Below are positions 27,099 to 34,964 of a DNA stretch of 64,000 nucleotides, piece by piece. The notes below the pieces were generated by a model that did not search any database, was not told the origin of the DNA, and saw only the letters and a program-made list of their open reading frames with translations. Source of the DNA: Hoeflea algicola (lineage in GTDB: Bacteria > Pseudomonadota > Alphaproteobacteria > Rhizobiales > Rhizobiaceae); NCBI RefSeq assembly GCF_026619415.1, contig NZ_JAOVZR010000001.1:2046001-2110000 (forward strand), in the 5' to 3' direction. Both the position numbers and the translations under genes were made by a program. Position 1 is the first letter of the stretch, and every line of letters starts with the position of its first letter.

Positions 27099-27458
27099 TC
27101 AGCTCTGCAGCGAGGCGATATAGGTGATGATCGCCTCGATCTGCTCCGGCGTGGCGATGAATTCGGGCATGTCGGGATGGTTCGAATAGATCCGTCCGTC
27201 GGCGAAGGCTTCCTCAAGCGCGTCAATCGGGAAACTGTCAGACAGTTTGCGGAACGGCGGCGCCGCCTTGTGCGGGCTGGCATCCGCCGTCCCCACCGCA
27301 TGGCAGCGGCTGCAATTGGTCTCGACCAACTCCCGCCCGGCTTCCGCCTCTTCATCCGACTGCGCCCATGAAGGGGCTACCCCGACAGACAGGCAAACAA
27401 CAAGGGCAGCAGATGCACCGGTCATCAGACCCCGGCCGGTTCTGTGGATGTGTCTCAT
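27099..27458 (-). CDS. small periplasmic cytochrome c
   Basis: A 119-residue monohaem cytochrome c with a signal peptide (about 1-33, cleaved after SWAQ). The haem site is Cys49-Ser-Arg-Cys52-His53, and Met97 in HPDMPEF is the likely second axial ligand. The C-terminal helix [16 protein letters not shown] is typical. The gene overlaps the end of trpE(G) by 4 bases (start 27458, trpE stop 27455), which suggests transcription from the trp operon although no functional tie is apparent. Its electron partner is not known. Confidence 0.9.
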   Translation of the reverse strand: MRHIHRTGRGLMTGASAALVVCLSVGVAPSWAQSDEEAEAGRELVETNCSRCHAVGTADASPHKAAPPFRKLSDSFPIDALEEAFADGRIYSNHPDMPEFIATPEQIEAIITYIASLQS

Positions 27459-29644
27459 GCCGCCTTCACCTTTTTTCCGCGCGTCATGTGCGCCACCACA
27501 TTCTCGATTATCCGCATTCCGGCATCTTGGCCGAGCGTCATGATCGATTCAGGATGGAATTGCACAGCGACCACCGGTTCGCTCTCGTGTTCAATCGCCA
27601 TGATCACTCCGTCATCGGTTTCCGCTGTAATCCGGAATTCCTTCGGCAATGTGGCACTGTCGGCAAAAATCGAATGATACCGCCCGACCGTCACCTCGTT
27701 GGGCAGGCCGGAAAAGATGATGCCTTTGGACGCCACCCGGATTCGCGATGGCTTGCCATGCATCGGCACGGCCAGTTCGCGCAGGCTTCCGCCAAAGCTT
27801 TCGGCAATCGCCTGCAGCCCGAGACAGACGCCAAACACCGGCACCGCTCGGGCACGCGTCTGCTTGATGGTGGCGGCACAATCGAAATCCTTGGGCCGCC
27901 CCGGCCCCGGCGACAGCACCACCAGATCAGGCGACACCTGCTCGAATGTGGCATCAACCACCGGTGAGCGCACGGTGGTCACCTTCGCGCCGGTCTGGCG
28001 GAAATAATTGGCCAGCGTATGGACGAAGGAATCCTCGTGATCGACCAGCAGGATCGATACCCCGTCGCCAACCCGCGCTGTCTGCCTGCCGGCAACATCC
28101 GCATTGCCACGCCGCGCATCGCGGATCGCCGAGAGCATCGCCGAGGCCTTGAGTTCGGTTTCGGCTTCTTCTTCTTCGGGGTTGGAATCAAATAGCAGCG
28201 TCGCGCCGGCGCGGACTTCGGCGATCCCGTCCTTGACCCTGATCGTGCGCAGCGTCAGCCCGGTGTTCATGTCGCCATTGAAGCCGACCATGCCGATGGC
28301 CCCGCCATACCAGGCGCGCGGGCTTTTCTCATTGTTTTCGAGAAACCGCATAGCCCAGAGCTTCGGCGCACCGGTCACGGTTACTGCCCAGGCGTGGCTT
28401 AGAAAGCCGTCAAACGCGTCCATGTTGTCACGCAACCGGCCTTCAATATGGTCGACGGTGTGGATCAGCCGCGAATACATCTCGATCTGACGGCGGCCGA
28501 TCACCTTGACCGAACCGGGCTCGCACACCCGGCTCTTGTCGTTGCGGTCGACATCCGAACACATGGTCAGTTCGGATTCGTCCTTTTTGGAATTGAGCAG
28601 CTTGAGGATCTGCTCCGAATCCGAAATGGCATCCTCGCCGCGCTTGATCGTGCCCGAGATCGGACAAGTTTCGATCCGTCTGCCATTGACCCGCACGAAC
28701 ATCTCCGGCGACGCGCCGATCAGATACTCCTGGTTGCCGAGATTGATGAAGAACGAATAGGGCGACGGGTTGATGGCTTTCAGCCGGCGGCTGATCTCCG
28801 AGGGCCGGGCTTCGCAGCGCTCGAAGAATGTCTGGCCCGGCACAACTTCAAACAGATCGCCGCGCTTGAAACTCTCCTTGGCGCGCCTGACCAGTTCCGC
28901 ATATTCGCCCGGCGTATGATCGCCCTTGGGCGGGATGACATCGGCCGGTTTGAACGGCTCGGGACTGATGTCCGCCTCCCGGCCCTCAGTGGTCACATCA
29001 TCGAGTGCGAAATCATAGCGGTCGATCCAGGCCTTGGCGGCATGGTTGTCGACCACCAGAATTTCGTCAGGCAGATAAAGCATCAGGTCGCGCTGATCAT
29101 CGGAGCGGACCAGCTTCGGCGGCACGGAATCGAACTGGAACGCCAGATCATAGCCAAACGCGCCATAAAAGCCGATATTTCCGTCTTCTTCCGAATGAAA
29201 CAGTTCGACAATCACCCTGAGCACCGAAAACACCGTCGGCGCCCGCGAGCGCTCTTCCTCGGAGAACACCCGGTCGGGTTCATGGATGTCGATCTCAAGC
29301 GTCCGGGCAGCACGCGCGGAAATGGTGAAGTCGGCCTGTCCGCCAAGCTTTGCGGCGAGGATCTCGATCAAGGCTTCGCCGCGACCGTTATAGGCCTCGA
29401 TGGTCAGCTTCCGGTTTCTGGCAGAAATCCCCAGCGGTGGATCAATAACCGCCGTGTCCCAACGCGTGTAGCGGCCGGGATATTCATAATTCGACGAGAA
29501 CACGGCACCGCGGCGGCTGTCGAGCGCATCGATGTAATCGGATATCGCATCGGCGTAGGGTGTTTCCCGCCGTCGCCGCGTGATCGCCACCCCACCGCGG
29601 GTTACATAACGTTCCGCGCCGTCGCCTTTTGCCGTCGTGCCCAT
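27455..29644 (-). CDS. trpE(G): anthranilate synthase, fused TrpE-TrpG
   Basis: A 729-residue fusion, the standard form in Rhizobiaceae and Brucellaceae. It converts chorismate and glutamine to anthranilate, the first step of tryptophan synthesis. Residues up to about 520 are the TrpE domain ([40 protein letters not shown], and [10 protein letters not shown]). From about 535 on is the class I glutamine amidotransferase domain with nucleophile Cys in [10 protein letters not shown] and the His-Glu pair in QFHPES. ATG at 29644 gives the usual start. It is controlled by the trpL attenuator upstream. Confidence 0.96.
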   Translation of the reverse strand: MGTTAKGDGAERYVTRGGVAITRRRRETPYADAISDYIDALDSRRGAVFSSNYEYPGRYTRWDTAVIDPPLGISARNRKLTIEAYNGRGEALIEILAAKLGGQADFTISARAARTLEIDIHEPDRVFSEEERSRAPTVFSVLRVIVELFHSEEDGNIGFYGAFGYDLAFQFDSVPPKLVRSDDQRDLMLYLPDEILVVDNHAAKAWIDRYDFALDDVTTEGREADISPEPFKPADVIPPKGDHTPGEYAELVRRAKESFKRGDLFEVVPGQTFFERCEARPSEISRRLKAINPSPYSFFINLGNQEYLIGASPEMFVRVNGRRIETCPISGTIKRGEDAISDSEQILKLLNSKKDESELTMCSDVDRNDKSRVCEPGSVKVIGRRQIEMYSRLIHTVDHIEGRLRDNMDAFDGFLSHAWAVTVTGAPKLWAMRFLENNEKSPRAWYGGAIGMVGFNGDMNTGLTLRTIRVKDGIAEVRAGATLLFDSNPEEEEAETELKASAMLSAIRDARRGNADVAGRQTARVGDGVSILLVDHEDSFVHTLANYFRQTGAKVTTVRSPVVDATFEQVSPDLVVLSPGPGRPKDFDCAATIKQTRARAVPVFGVCLGLQAIAESFGGSLRELAVPMHGKPSRIRVASKGIIFSGLPNEVTVGRYHSIFADSATLPKEFRITAETDDGVIMAIEHESEPVVAVQFHPESIMTLGQDAGMRIIENVVAHMTRGKKVKAA

Positions 29645-29694
29645 GTCTTTTCTCCGTCTGACCCGATCCGGTGATCCTGGCCCGGCGGCACAAA

Positions 29695-29731
29695 CAAAAA
29701 AGCCGCCGGACCTTTTCGGTCCCGGGCGGCT
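29695..29731 (-). terminator. trp attenuator terminator
   Basis: On the minus strand AGCCGCC..GGACC pairs with GGTCC..GGCGGCT around a GAAAA loop and is followed by six Ts (29696-29701). It lies between the trpL stop and the trpE(G) start. Confidence 0.9.
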
Positions 29732-29767
29732 TGTTGATCTTAAACGCGCATGCGTGGTCAAGGCCGC

Positions 29768-29815
29768 CTAGAAGCGAGCCCACCACCAATTTTTCTGTGC
29801 CACATGCATCGTCAT
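29768..29815 (-). CDS. trpL: tryptophan leader peptide TrpL
   Basis: A 15-residue leader peptide, MTMHVAQKNWWWARF, with three consecutive Trp codons. Ribosome stalling at these codons when tryptophan is scarce lets transcription enter trpE(G). The ATG at 29815 is 8 bases after the -10 element CTATGA, so the transcript is predicted to be leaderless, as is known for S. meliloti trpL. In-frame ATGs at 29827 and 29809 exist, but the first overlaps the -10 element. Confidence 0.9.
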   Translation of the reverse strand: MTMHVAQKNWWWARF

Positions 29816-29823
29816 GGTTTGCG

Positions 29824-29852
29824 TCATAGCCCAGCAGACGCCGCGCATCAAG
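29824..29852 (-). promoter_or_regulatory. predicted trpL promoter
   Basis: On the minus strand CTTGAT (29847-29852), a 17-base spacer and CTATGA (29824-29829) match the CTTGAC-N17-CTATAT consensus closely. The position places the start of transcription at or beside the trpL ATG. Confidence 0.7.
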
Positions 29853-29864
29853 TGGCGCGGTGCC

Positions 29865-30677
29865 TCACATGTCGTCAAGATTGATCCGCCGCCAGACTGC
29901 CTCGGCAAACGAATAGATCGCAAACAGCAAGAACCCGCCCGCGGTGGCGCCCAGCAGCCACGCCCCGAACGGAAGTCCTGCAATGAAATCGAGCGCTGCC
30001 TGCAGGCTCGCTTGCCCGCCATCGCCGGCCAGGCCTCGGCGGTACAAAAGGAAGGCGATGACAATGAAGATCAGTCCGCGTGCGGTCAGACCGCCGATCC
30101 CGGCGATATCAATCCACCGCATGATCGATTCGGGCGCGTCGATATGATCGTGATACTTGCGGCCCGCCGCCTTCCAGATGTGCGCGCCGCCGACAATCGC
30201 AAACACCGAGGCCAGAATGATCGACACCGGTCCGGCACCGATGAACGCCGCAGCCGTACGGGCAAATCCATCACCACTCCCGCTGCCGGAAGATCTCGCG
30301 CTGCCCCACCAGAGCGAGAAGGCGTAGACTGTCAGAAACCCGTAGGACGCGGCCGCACCAAGCAGCCCGGCGCGAACTGCCAGCCCGGCAGGCCGGAACC
30401 CGTGATCGTCGGTATCGAACACCGACTGGACAATGCGCCAGACACAATAGCCAGCTAGGCTAACGATCAGCAGGGGTGTCAGAATCACGCTCGCTGTCGA
30501 CCGGGTGATGAACTGAACCGCATCTTTGGTGTCGCCGCCGCTGCCGGTGGTCAGCGCCGCACTGCCGATGAAAAAGGCAAGCAGCAGATAAACCAGACCG
30601 CGGGCACCGTAACCGAGCCGCGCGAATGGCTTGAACCAGTCATGCCAGCTCGTTGATGTCAGTACCGGTGCGGCCAT
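29865..30677 (-). CDS. DUF1206 membrane protein
   Basis: A 270-residue membrane protein with six predicted helices arranged as three repeats of a two-helix DUF1206 unit; each unit starts with an RLGYGARGLVYLLLA- or TARGLIFIVIAFLLYR-like stretch (ARG in the first turn). The function of this family is not known. ATG at 30677 is preferred; an upstream start at 30746 would add 23 residues. The coding end lies 12 bases from the trpL promoter, so trp transcription must begin right at the end of this gene. Confidence 0.85.
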   Translation of the reverse strand: MAAPVLTSTSWHDWFKPFARLGYGARGLVYLLLAFFIGSAALTTGSGGDTKDAVQFITRSTASVILTPLLIVSLAGYCVWRIVQSVFDTDDHGFRPAGLAVRAGLLGAAASYGFLTVYAFSLWWGSARSSGSGSGDGFARTAAAFIGAGPVSIILASVFAIVGGAHIWKAAGRKYHDHIDAPESIMRWIDIAGIGGLTARGLIFIVIAFLLYRRGLAGDGGQASLQAALDFIAGLPFGAWLLGATAGGFLLFAIYSFAEAVWRRINLDDM

Positions 30678-30955
30678 CTGCTGCCCTCGCGTAGCGGCAT
30701 CAATACGTACATCAGCCCGGTTGATGCGCTCGCCACGCACGGCCACGGACCCTGCCCCTACATTCCGCCAAGTCCGGGAGCATGACCATTAACCTGACAA
30801 GTTCGACATGGTTCCCCCGATATCATTGTTTAATCTGATAAGGCCGCACAGTCATGACGCGCTGGCTCCCCACTATAGGGCCGAGACAGGCAGACAGGCC
30901 CAAAAATTTCCCTCTCCGAGTTCATACGAGGGGGCGCCCGGGATACAAGCCACCG

Positions 30956-30984
30956 CTTGACATCACCGTGGGTGTACCCCACAT
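30956..30984 (+). promoter_or_regulatory. predicted promoter with palindromic operator in its spacer
   Basis: CTTGAC (30956-30961), 17 bases, then CCACAT (30979-30984). Inside and overlapping the end of the spacer lies the palindrome GTGGG-TGTAC-CCCAC (30968-30982), well placed for a repressor. The -10 element is a weak match, so this is tentative. Confidence 0.35.
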
Positions 30985-30991
30985 TTGCAGC

Positions 30992-31054
30992 ATGAAAACG
31001 TATCGCTTCCATATTGTTCGCTTGTTCAGGGCTTTTCCCATCGCGGAAGCCTAA
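30992..31054 (+). CDS. possible leaderless 20-residue micro-ORF
   Basis: An ORF starting MKTYRFHIVRLFR and ending PIAEA, with a TAA at 31052-31054. Its ATG lies exactly 7 bases after the -10-like element, as in the leu leader of this window. The peptide is basic and amphipathic and has no run of one amino acid, so it is not an obvious attenuation leader. No terminator was seen directly downstream. It may be chance. Confidence 0.25.
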   Translation: MKTYRFHIVRLFRAFPIAEA

Positions 31055-31226
31055 CCCTCAGTTCGGCGCCCTACGCCCCCGGACTGCGGGATTGCGAAGC
31101 GGGCCATTCAGGCAAACGGCAGATACGTCTACCAGCCCGCATTTGACGGCGTAAAAATCACCCAAAATCCTCAATCATGCCCATATCCGTTTCGGATCGG
31201 GACAACTTCACTGCGTGGATACTTCA

Positions 31227-31643
31227 ATGCAGCCCAGAAACAGGCGCAAACCTGCAATTACGATCACCGAAACCGATTACGACCGGCTCAGCAATCTTGC
31301 CGCGGCGCGGACTCAGCGCAGCCCCGAGCTTGCCATCAGCCTGGCCGAGGAAATCGACCGCGCACGGATCGTCAGCGACACCGCGATAAGTCCATCGATC
31401 GTGCGAATGGGGTCGACCGTGACCTATGTGGCAGACAACAAGGACAGCAAGACAGTAACGCTGGTCTACCCCGTAGATGCCAATATAGAAGACGGGCGGA
31501 TATCTGTTACGACCCCGGTCGGCTCCGCATTGATCGGCTTGAAGGCAGGTCAAACCATCGACTGGACAGCGCCCAACGGCCAGCGTCATGAATTGAAGGT
31601 GCTGGAAGTCAGTCAGACCAAACACCCTGCATTGGCCGAGTGA
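31227..31643 (+). CDS. rnk: Rnk-like regulator of nucleoside diphosphate kinase (GreA/GreB C-terminal domain)
   Basis: A 138-residue protein with a short N-terminal coiled region (about 1-50, TITETDYDRLSNLAAAR, LAEEIDRAR) and a GreA/GreB-type FKBP-like domain (about 60-135: MGSTVTYVADNKDSKTVTLVYPVDANIEDGRISVTTPVG, ALIGLKAG). Rnk-type proteins bind RNA polymerase near the secondary channel. An alternative GTG start at 31215 adds four residues. A second, divergent copy lies 150 bases downstream. Confidence 0.88.
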   Translation: MQPRNRRKPAITITETDYDRLSNLAAARTQRSPELAISLAEEIDRARIVSDTAISPSIVRMGSTVTYVADNKDSKTVTLVYPVDANIEDGRISVTTPVGSALIGLKAGQTIDWTAPNGQRHELKVLEVSQTKHPALAE

Positions 31644-31700
31644 TCATCATGCACGACCGTTCTCCACCACATAAGGGGGTTCGCCTCCTGACAGGGTAGC

Positions 31701-31735
31701 GTCCCCTGCACCGGATCATTCGCGGTGCAGGGGAC
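31701..31735 (+). promoter_or_regulatory. perfect 12-base-pair hairpin between the two rnk-like genes
   Basis: GTCCCCTGCACC (31701-31712) and GGTGCAGGGGAC (31724-31735) are perfect inverted repeats with an 11-base loop. No T run follows, so it is not a standard terminator; it could be a leader structure of the second gene, an operator, or a processing site. Confidence 0.6.
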
Positions 31736-31790
31736 CAGTTCTCCCTTCCCTGTCATGCGTCGCCAGGAGTTGGCGCAATCGGAGATCGCC

Positions 31791-32315
31791 ATGTGGAAAA
31801 ACCAGGAATGCACCCTGACCAGCAAGGATTTTGCAATCCTTGAAACCATGTATGACCGTCGCCTTATGCTGACAGATGGCGTTTGCCAGGTGCTCAGACA
31901 CAAGCTCGACACCGCAAGGGTGGTGTTCGGCGAGGATGTACCCGACAACATTGTTACCTTGAACAGCCGCGTACGGTACCGCGTCGGCGAACTGTCCGCA
32001 CAGACCGCCATCATTACCCAGGACGCGATGGCCGGCATCGTTGGTCAAAGCCTGCCTTTGACCACGGCACGCGGGTTGGCTTTGCTGGGACTGGAGGAAT
32101 CGGCCTGCCTTACCCTGCCGAAGCAGGAAAACGGCATTCCCGAGCGCATCCTGCTCGAGGAAGTTCTGTTCCAGCCCGAAACCGCGCGCCGGCAACGGCT
32201 AAAACAACAGCGTAACCGCGGCGGGATTCACCTGGCTTACGACGCAGGGTCGGAGCGCGACCCTCAGACACATTCGGATTCTGGCGACAATGATCCCGGT
32301 CCGAGTGCTGCGTGA
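31791..32315 (+). CDS. second Rnk-like protein with extended C-terminus
   Basis: A 174-residue protein whose first 130 residues parallel the preceding Rnk: N-terminal TSKDFAILETMYDRRL, then a GreA-C-like domain (NIVTLNSRVRYRVGELSAQTAIIT, SLPLTTARGLALLGLEES). About 45 further residues (QPETARRQRLKQQR...SGDNDPGPSAA) are charged and look disordered. The first domain may be a diverged duplicate. GGAG precedes the ATG at 31791. It probably modulates transcription or nucleotide metabolism, but its precise role is unknown. Confidence 0.75.
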   Translation: MWKNQECTLTSKDFAILETMYDRRLMLTDGVCQVLRHKLDTARVVFGEDVPDNIVTLNSRVRYRVGELSAQTAIITQDAMAGIVGQSLPLTTARGLALLGLEESACLTLPKQENGIPERILLEEVLFQPETARRQRLKQQRNRGGIHLAYDAGSERDPQTHSDSGDNDPGPSAA

Positions 32316-32375
32316 CGCTTTGGAACTTCCCCCGCCGGTTAAACCGGTGGGGGAAACTCACATTGGCATTTTGTA

Positions 32376-33110
32376 TCAAGAACCCAGTTTCAGGTTTCTG
32401 TGCCGCTTGAGGAAATGCACGATCAGCCATGAAAAGCTCGCCCAGGCAGCGCCCAGCGCCCAACCGGCGGCAACATCACTGGGCCAATGCACGCCGAGAT
32501 AGACCCGGCTGACACCCACAAGAACGGCCACCAAAACCGCTACCACAAGCACATAGGCCCGCGCTCGCCGATCGCCGAGAAAGCCGATCACCAGCGCGGC
32601 GAGCGTCAGATAGGCAACTGTCGTCACCAGCGCATGACCGCTGGGAAAGCTCAGCGTGTGAACGCTGTCGAGGTGATCAACCAGATCCGGGCGTGGCCGT
32701 GCGTAGTATTGCTTCAGTGTCTGGCTCAAAAGTGCTCCCGAGCCGACCGACAGCACCGCATAGAGGGCTGCGCCATAGCGCCTGGTGACGATGAAAAACC
32801 CGGTAACGGCCGCGAGCGTGAGAATGATCAGCGGAAACCCGCCGATCGCCGTGACTTCGAGTGCGGTTTCCTGCAGCCAGTCCGGCCCCAGCGGCGTCGA
32901 CGGCTCGCCCGGGACCCTGAGAAGCAAAAACAGTGTCTCATCAATATTGCGAATTTCACCCTCAGCCATCTCATCGGCAATCGAGATGAAGCCGAACAAA
33001 CCGAGTGTCACCACCCCCATCAGCAACACCGGCAGGCGATGGGCGCTGCCGTTTTTGACGCCGCGAACCAGCCACTCGGCCAGCGATGATGCACTCTTTT
33101 CGACCGCCAT
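32376..33110 (-). CDS. PAP2-family membrane phosphatase
   Basis: A 244-residue integral membrane phosphatase with about six helices. The three-part active site is complete: KQYYARPRPD, SFPSGH and SRVYLGVHWPSDV. Members dephosphorylate phosphatidate, undecaprenyl pyrophosphate or phosphatidylglycerophosphate at the outer face of the inner membrane. The N-terminal insert between helices 1 and 2 (ADEMAEGEIRNIDETLFLLLR) is typical of bacterial members. ATG at 33110 was chosen; the frame extends upstream without support. Confidence 0.9.
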   Translation of the reverse strand: MAVEKSASSLAEWLVRGVKNGSAHRLPVLLMGVVTLGLFGFISIADEMAEGEIRNIDETLFLLLRVPGEPSTPLGPDWLQETALEVTAIGGFPLIILTLAAVTGFFIVTRRYGAALYAVLSVGSGALLSQTLKQYYARPRPDLVDHLDSVHTLSFPSGHALVTTVAYLTLAALVIGFLGDRRARAYVLVVAVLVAVLVGVSRVYLGVHWPSDVAAGWALGAAWASFSWLIVHFLKRHRNLKLGS

Positions 33111-33344
33111 GCTGCGTGTCGCCCCTTGTCTTTCTGTGTGATGATAAACTCGCCGGGGACCGGTTCGTTCCCTGACCCACCGGATAGCATTGCCCTGCAA
33201 CCCTTTTCCGGCAGACCGCAACAGGGCTTTATCCCGCGCAGCAACATAACCAAACTGTAATCAATCCGTCACCCCGCAGAAAGGTGCAAACCGCCAGTAT
33301 TGACCTGTCCAGACGTGAATAGAACAAACCAGAAGGGGAAACTC

Positions 33345-34121
33345 ATGGACCGCCCACTCTCCTATTTTGTCATCGCCGCCGTCACCGTTGCCGGCATCGT
33401 CGCAAGCGCGGTGGCAGCCGACGCGGCCTCCGGTTCGGTATCGATCACCAAGAGCCGCGGCAAGATCTGCATGGTCTCCAACGGCCTGCCCGATCATGCC
33501 ACCGGCCGGTTTCCCAATGCCGGAAACCCCAACCGCATTTCCGCGCAGGTGATCGAGGTTTGCGTGCCGGAAAACCCGGTCAAGACAGGGCGCGCGACAC
33601 AATTGCGCGGCTCTACCGGTTTCGCGCTCAACGGCGTGATGATCCGCCCCGGCACCGCCGACTATTATGATCCCTCTTCGCCACGCGGCTTCAGCCGCGA
33701 TCGGTCGTCGGGTTGGAAACTCGATGGCAAGGGCGCCGGCGACATGCTCGGCCTTGATGCCAACAATGCCCATGTCGACAATCGCGGGCTCTATCACTAC
33801 CACGCCAAGCCGACCGGCTTTCTCAAGGGCAACAGCTCCAGCCTGATTGGATTTGCTGCAGACGGGTTCGAGATCCACTATCTCGGTGCCAAGGCCCGTT
33901 CTGGCTACACGCTGAAACCCGGCATCCGCAACGGCGGCCCCGGCGGCAAGCATGACGGCACCTATGTACAGGACTGGCAATACACCGGCGGTTCGGGCAC
34001 GCTCGACCAATGCAATGGCGGCCAGCTCAACGGCAAATTCGTCTACTTCATCACAGACAGCTACCCCTATTTCCCGCATTGCGCCTGGGGTAAGGTGAGC
34101 CGCGATTTCGGCAGGCCCTGA
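33345..34121 (+). CDS. secreted YHYH-domain protein
   Basis: A 258-residue protein with a signal peptide (about 1-28, ending AADAAS). It carries the name-giving YHYH motif in RGLYHYHAKP, next to HVDNRG, and the pattern NGVMIRPGTADYYDP, IGFAADGFEIH, and PHCAWGKVS usual for the family. YHYH proteins are exported and of unknown function, with His residues suggesting metal binding. AGAAGGGGA precedes the ATG. It is followed 26 bases later by the extensin-like gene, probably in one transcript. Confidence 0.88.
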   Translation: MDRPLSYFVIAAVTVAGIVASAVAADAASGSVSITKSRGKICMVSNGLPDHATGRFPNAGNPNRISAQVIEVCVPENPVKTGRATQLRGSTGFALNGVMIRPGTADYYDPSSPRGFSRDRSSGWKLDGKGAGDMLGLDANNAHVDNRGLYHYHAKPTGFLKGNSSSLIGFAADGFEIHYLGAKARSGYTLKPGIRNGGPGGKHDGTYVQDWQYTGGSGTLDQCNGGQLNGKFVYFITDSYPYFPHCAWGKVSRDFGRP

Positions 34122-34147
34122 ACGAAAAACCAGAGCGAGGATCAGTA

Positions 34148-34909
34148 TTGGTGCACCGGACTTTCATGATCCTCGCCGTTTTCCTGATGCTGACAGGCAT
34201 GGACTTGCCACAGGATCCGCCGGTTCCAGTACCAAAACCGGAGCAATCGACAGAGACGCCAGAGAGCAAGGTGCGCTCCCCAGCGATGCGGGAACAGGCA
34301 AGCCCCGATCAAAGCCCCGGGCCTCTGCCCGATATATCGGCTCCTGCCGACTCCGAAACCGGCTTGGCAAGCTGTGAAGCGGAATTGCGAAAGTTAGGAG
34401 TTACATATGAAAGGCTTGAGCCGCTCAGTGGTGAGAATGGCTGCGGCATCAACACGCCTTACGCGGTCACCAAAATCGCCAGCAGCGTGGTGCTGAGGCC
34501 CGCAACGCAACTGCGCTGCGAAACGGCGCTCGCGCTGGCGCAGTGGGTGGGCACCGTGGTCATACCCGCAACCTCGGCACTACCGGGTGATGTTTCCCTC
34601 AACGCCATCAACCATGGCTCGGCCTATGTCTGCCGGCGACGCAACAATCGGGCGACAGGCAAGCTGTCGGAGCATTCGATCGGCAATGCCATCGATATTG
34701 TCAACTACGAATTTGCCGGACGAAAGCCCCTCGGCATTTCACCACGCAGTGGCGACGGCAACTTCGAAGAAGCATTCCAGCGCGCCGTGCGCGCTGGCGG
34801 CTGCCTGCATTTCACCACCGTGCTCGGTCCCGGCGCCAACGCCAGCCACGACAACCACCTCCATCTCGACATCGCCAAACGCAACCACGGCTACCGGCTG
34901 TGCCAGTGA
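34148..34909 (+). CDS. extensin-like C-terminal domain protein
   Basis: A 253-residue exported protein with an N-terminal hydrophobic segment (FMILAVFLMLTGMDL), a Pro/Glu-rich spacer (about 20-75) and the extensin-like_C domain (about 80-253): GCGINTPYAVT, VLRPATQLRCETALALAQWV, SEHSIGNAIDI and the terminal HDNHLHLDIAKR. The conserved His and Asp residues resemble D,D-peptidase-type zinc sites (SEHxxGxAxD...HxHxD), so a cell-wall hydrolase role is plausible. The start is TTG at 34148 or GTG at 34151, with GAGGATC upstream. Confidence 0.88.
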   Translation: MVHRTFMILAVFLMLTGMDLPQDPPVPVPKPEQSTETPESKVRSPAMREQASPDQSPGPLPDISAPADSETGLASCEAELRKLGVTYERLEPLSGENGCGINTPYAVTKIASSVVLRPATQLRCETALALAQWVGTVVIPATSALPGDVSLNAINHGSAYVCRRRNNRATGKLSEHSIGNAIDIVNYEFAGRKPLGISPRSGDGNFEEAFQRAVRAGGCLHFTTVLGPGANASHDNHLHLDIAKRNHGYRLCQ

Positions 34910-34920
34910 TCATAATCGAA

Positions 34921-34945
34921 CCGGGCGGCAAATCCGCCCGGCTTT
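34921..34945. terminator. bidirectional hairpin between extensin-like gene and fhs
   Basis: CCGGGCGG (34921-34928) and CCGCCCGG (34934-34941) form a perfect stem with a 5-base loop; CTTT follows on the plus strand. It lies between two convergent genes. The T tail is short in both directions. Confidence 0.55.
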
Positions 34946-34964
34946 GATGTCACCGCGCCACGCG

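Larger units (their letters stand above)
29695..29815 (-). ncRNA. trp attenuator transcript (rnTrpL-type sRNA)
   Basis: The leader transcript would start at the trpL ATG and end at the attenuator terminator, about 120 bases. In Sinorhizobium meliloti the corresponding attenuated RNA, rnTrpL, is a trans-acting sRNA. The same architecture is present here; that this RNA also acts in trans is inference. Confidence 0.6.
30678..31226. other. 549-base gap; one possible leaderless micro-ORF
   Basis: No conventional gene is supported. The leftward part holds the DUF1206 promoter region. In the middle, a promoter-like CTTGAC-N17-CCACAT precedes a 20-codon ORF (listed separately). The remaining sequence up to the rnk start has no recognisable RNA gene or repeat. 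Confidence 0.45.

Noticed and set aside
28448..29674. 408-codon plus-strand ORF
   Set aside because: Antisense shadow of trpE(G).
31701..31735. Hairpin as terminator of the first rnk gene
   Set aside because: No T run follows on either strand, so a standard terminator is not supported; kept as a structural element only.
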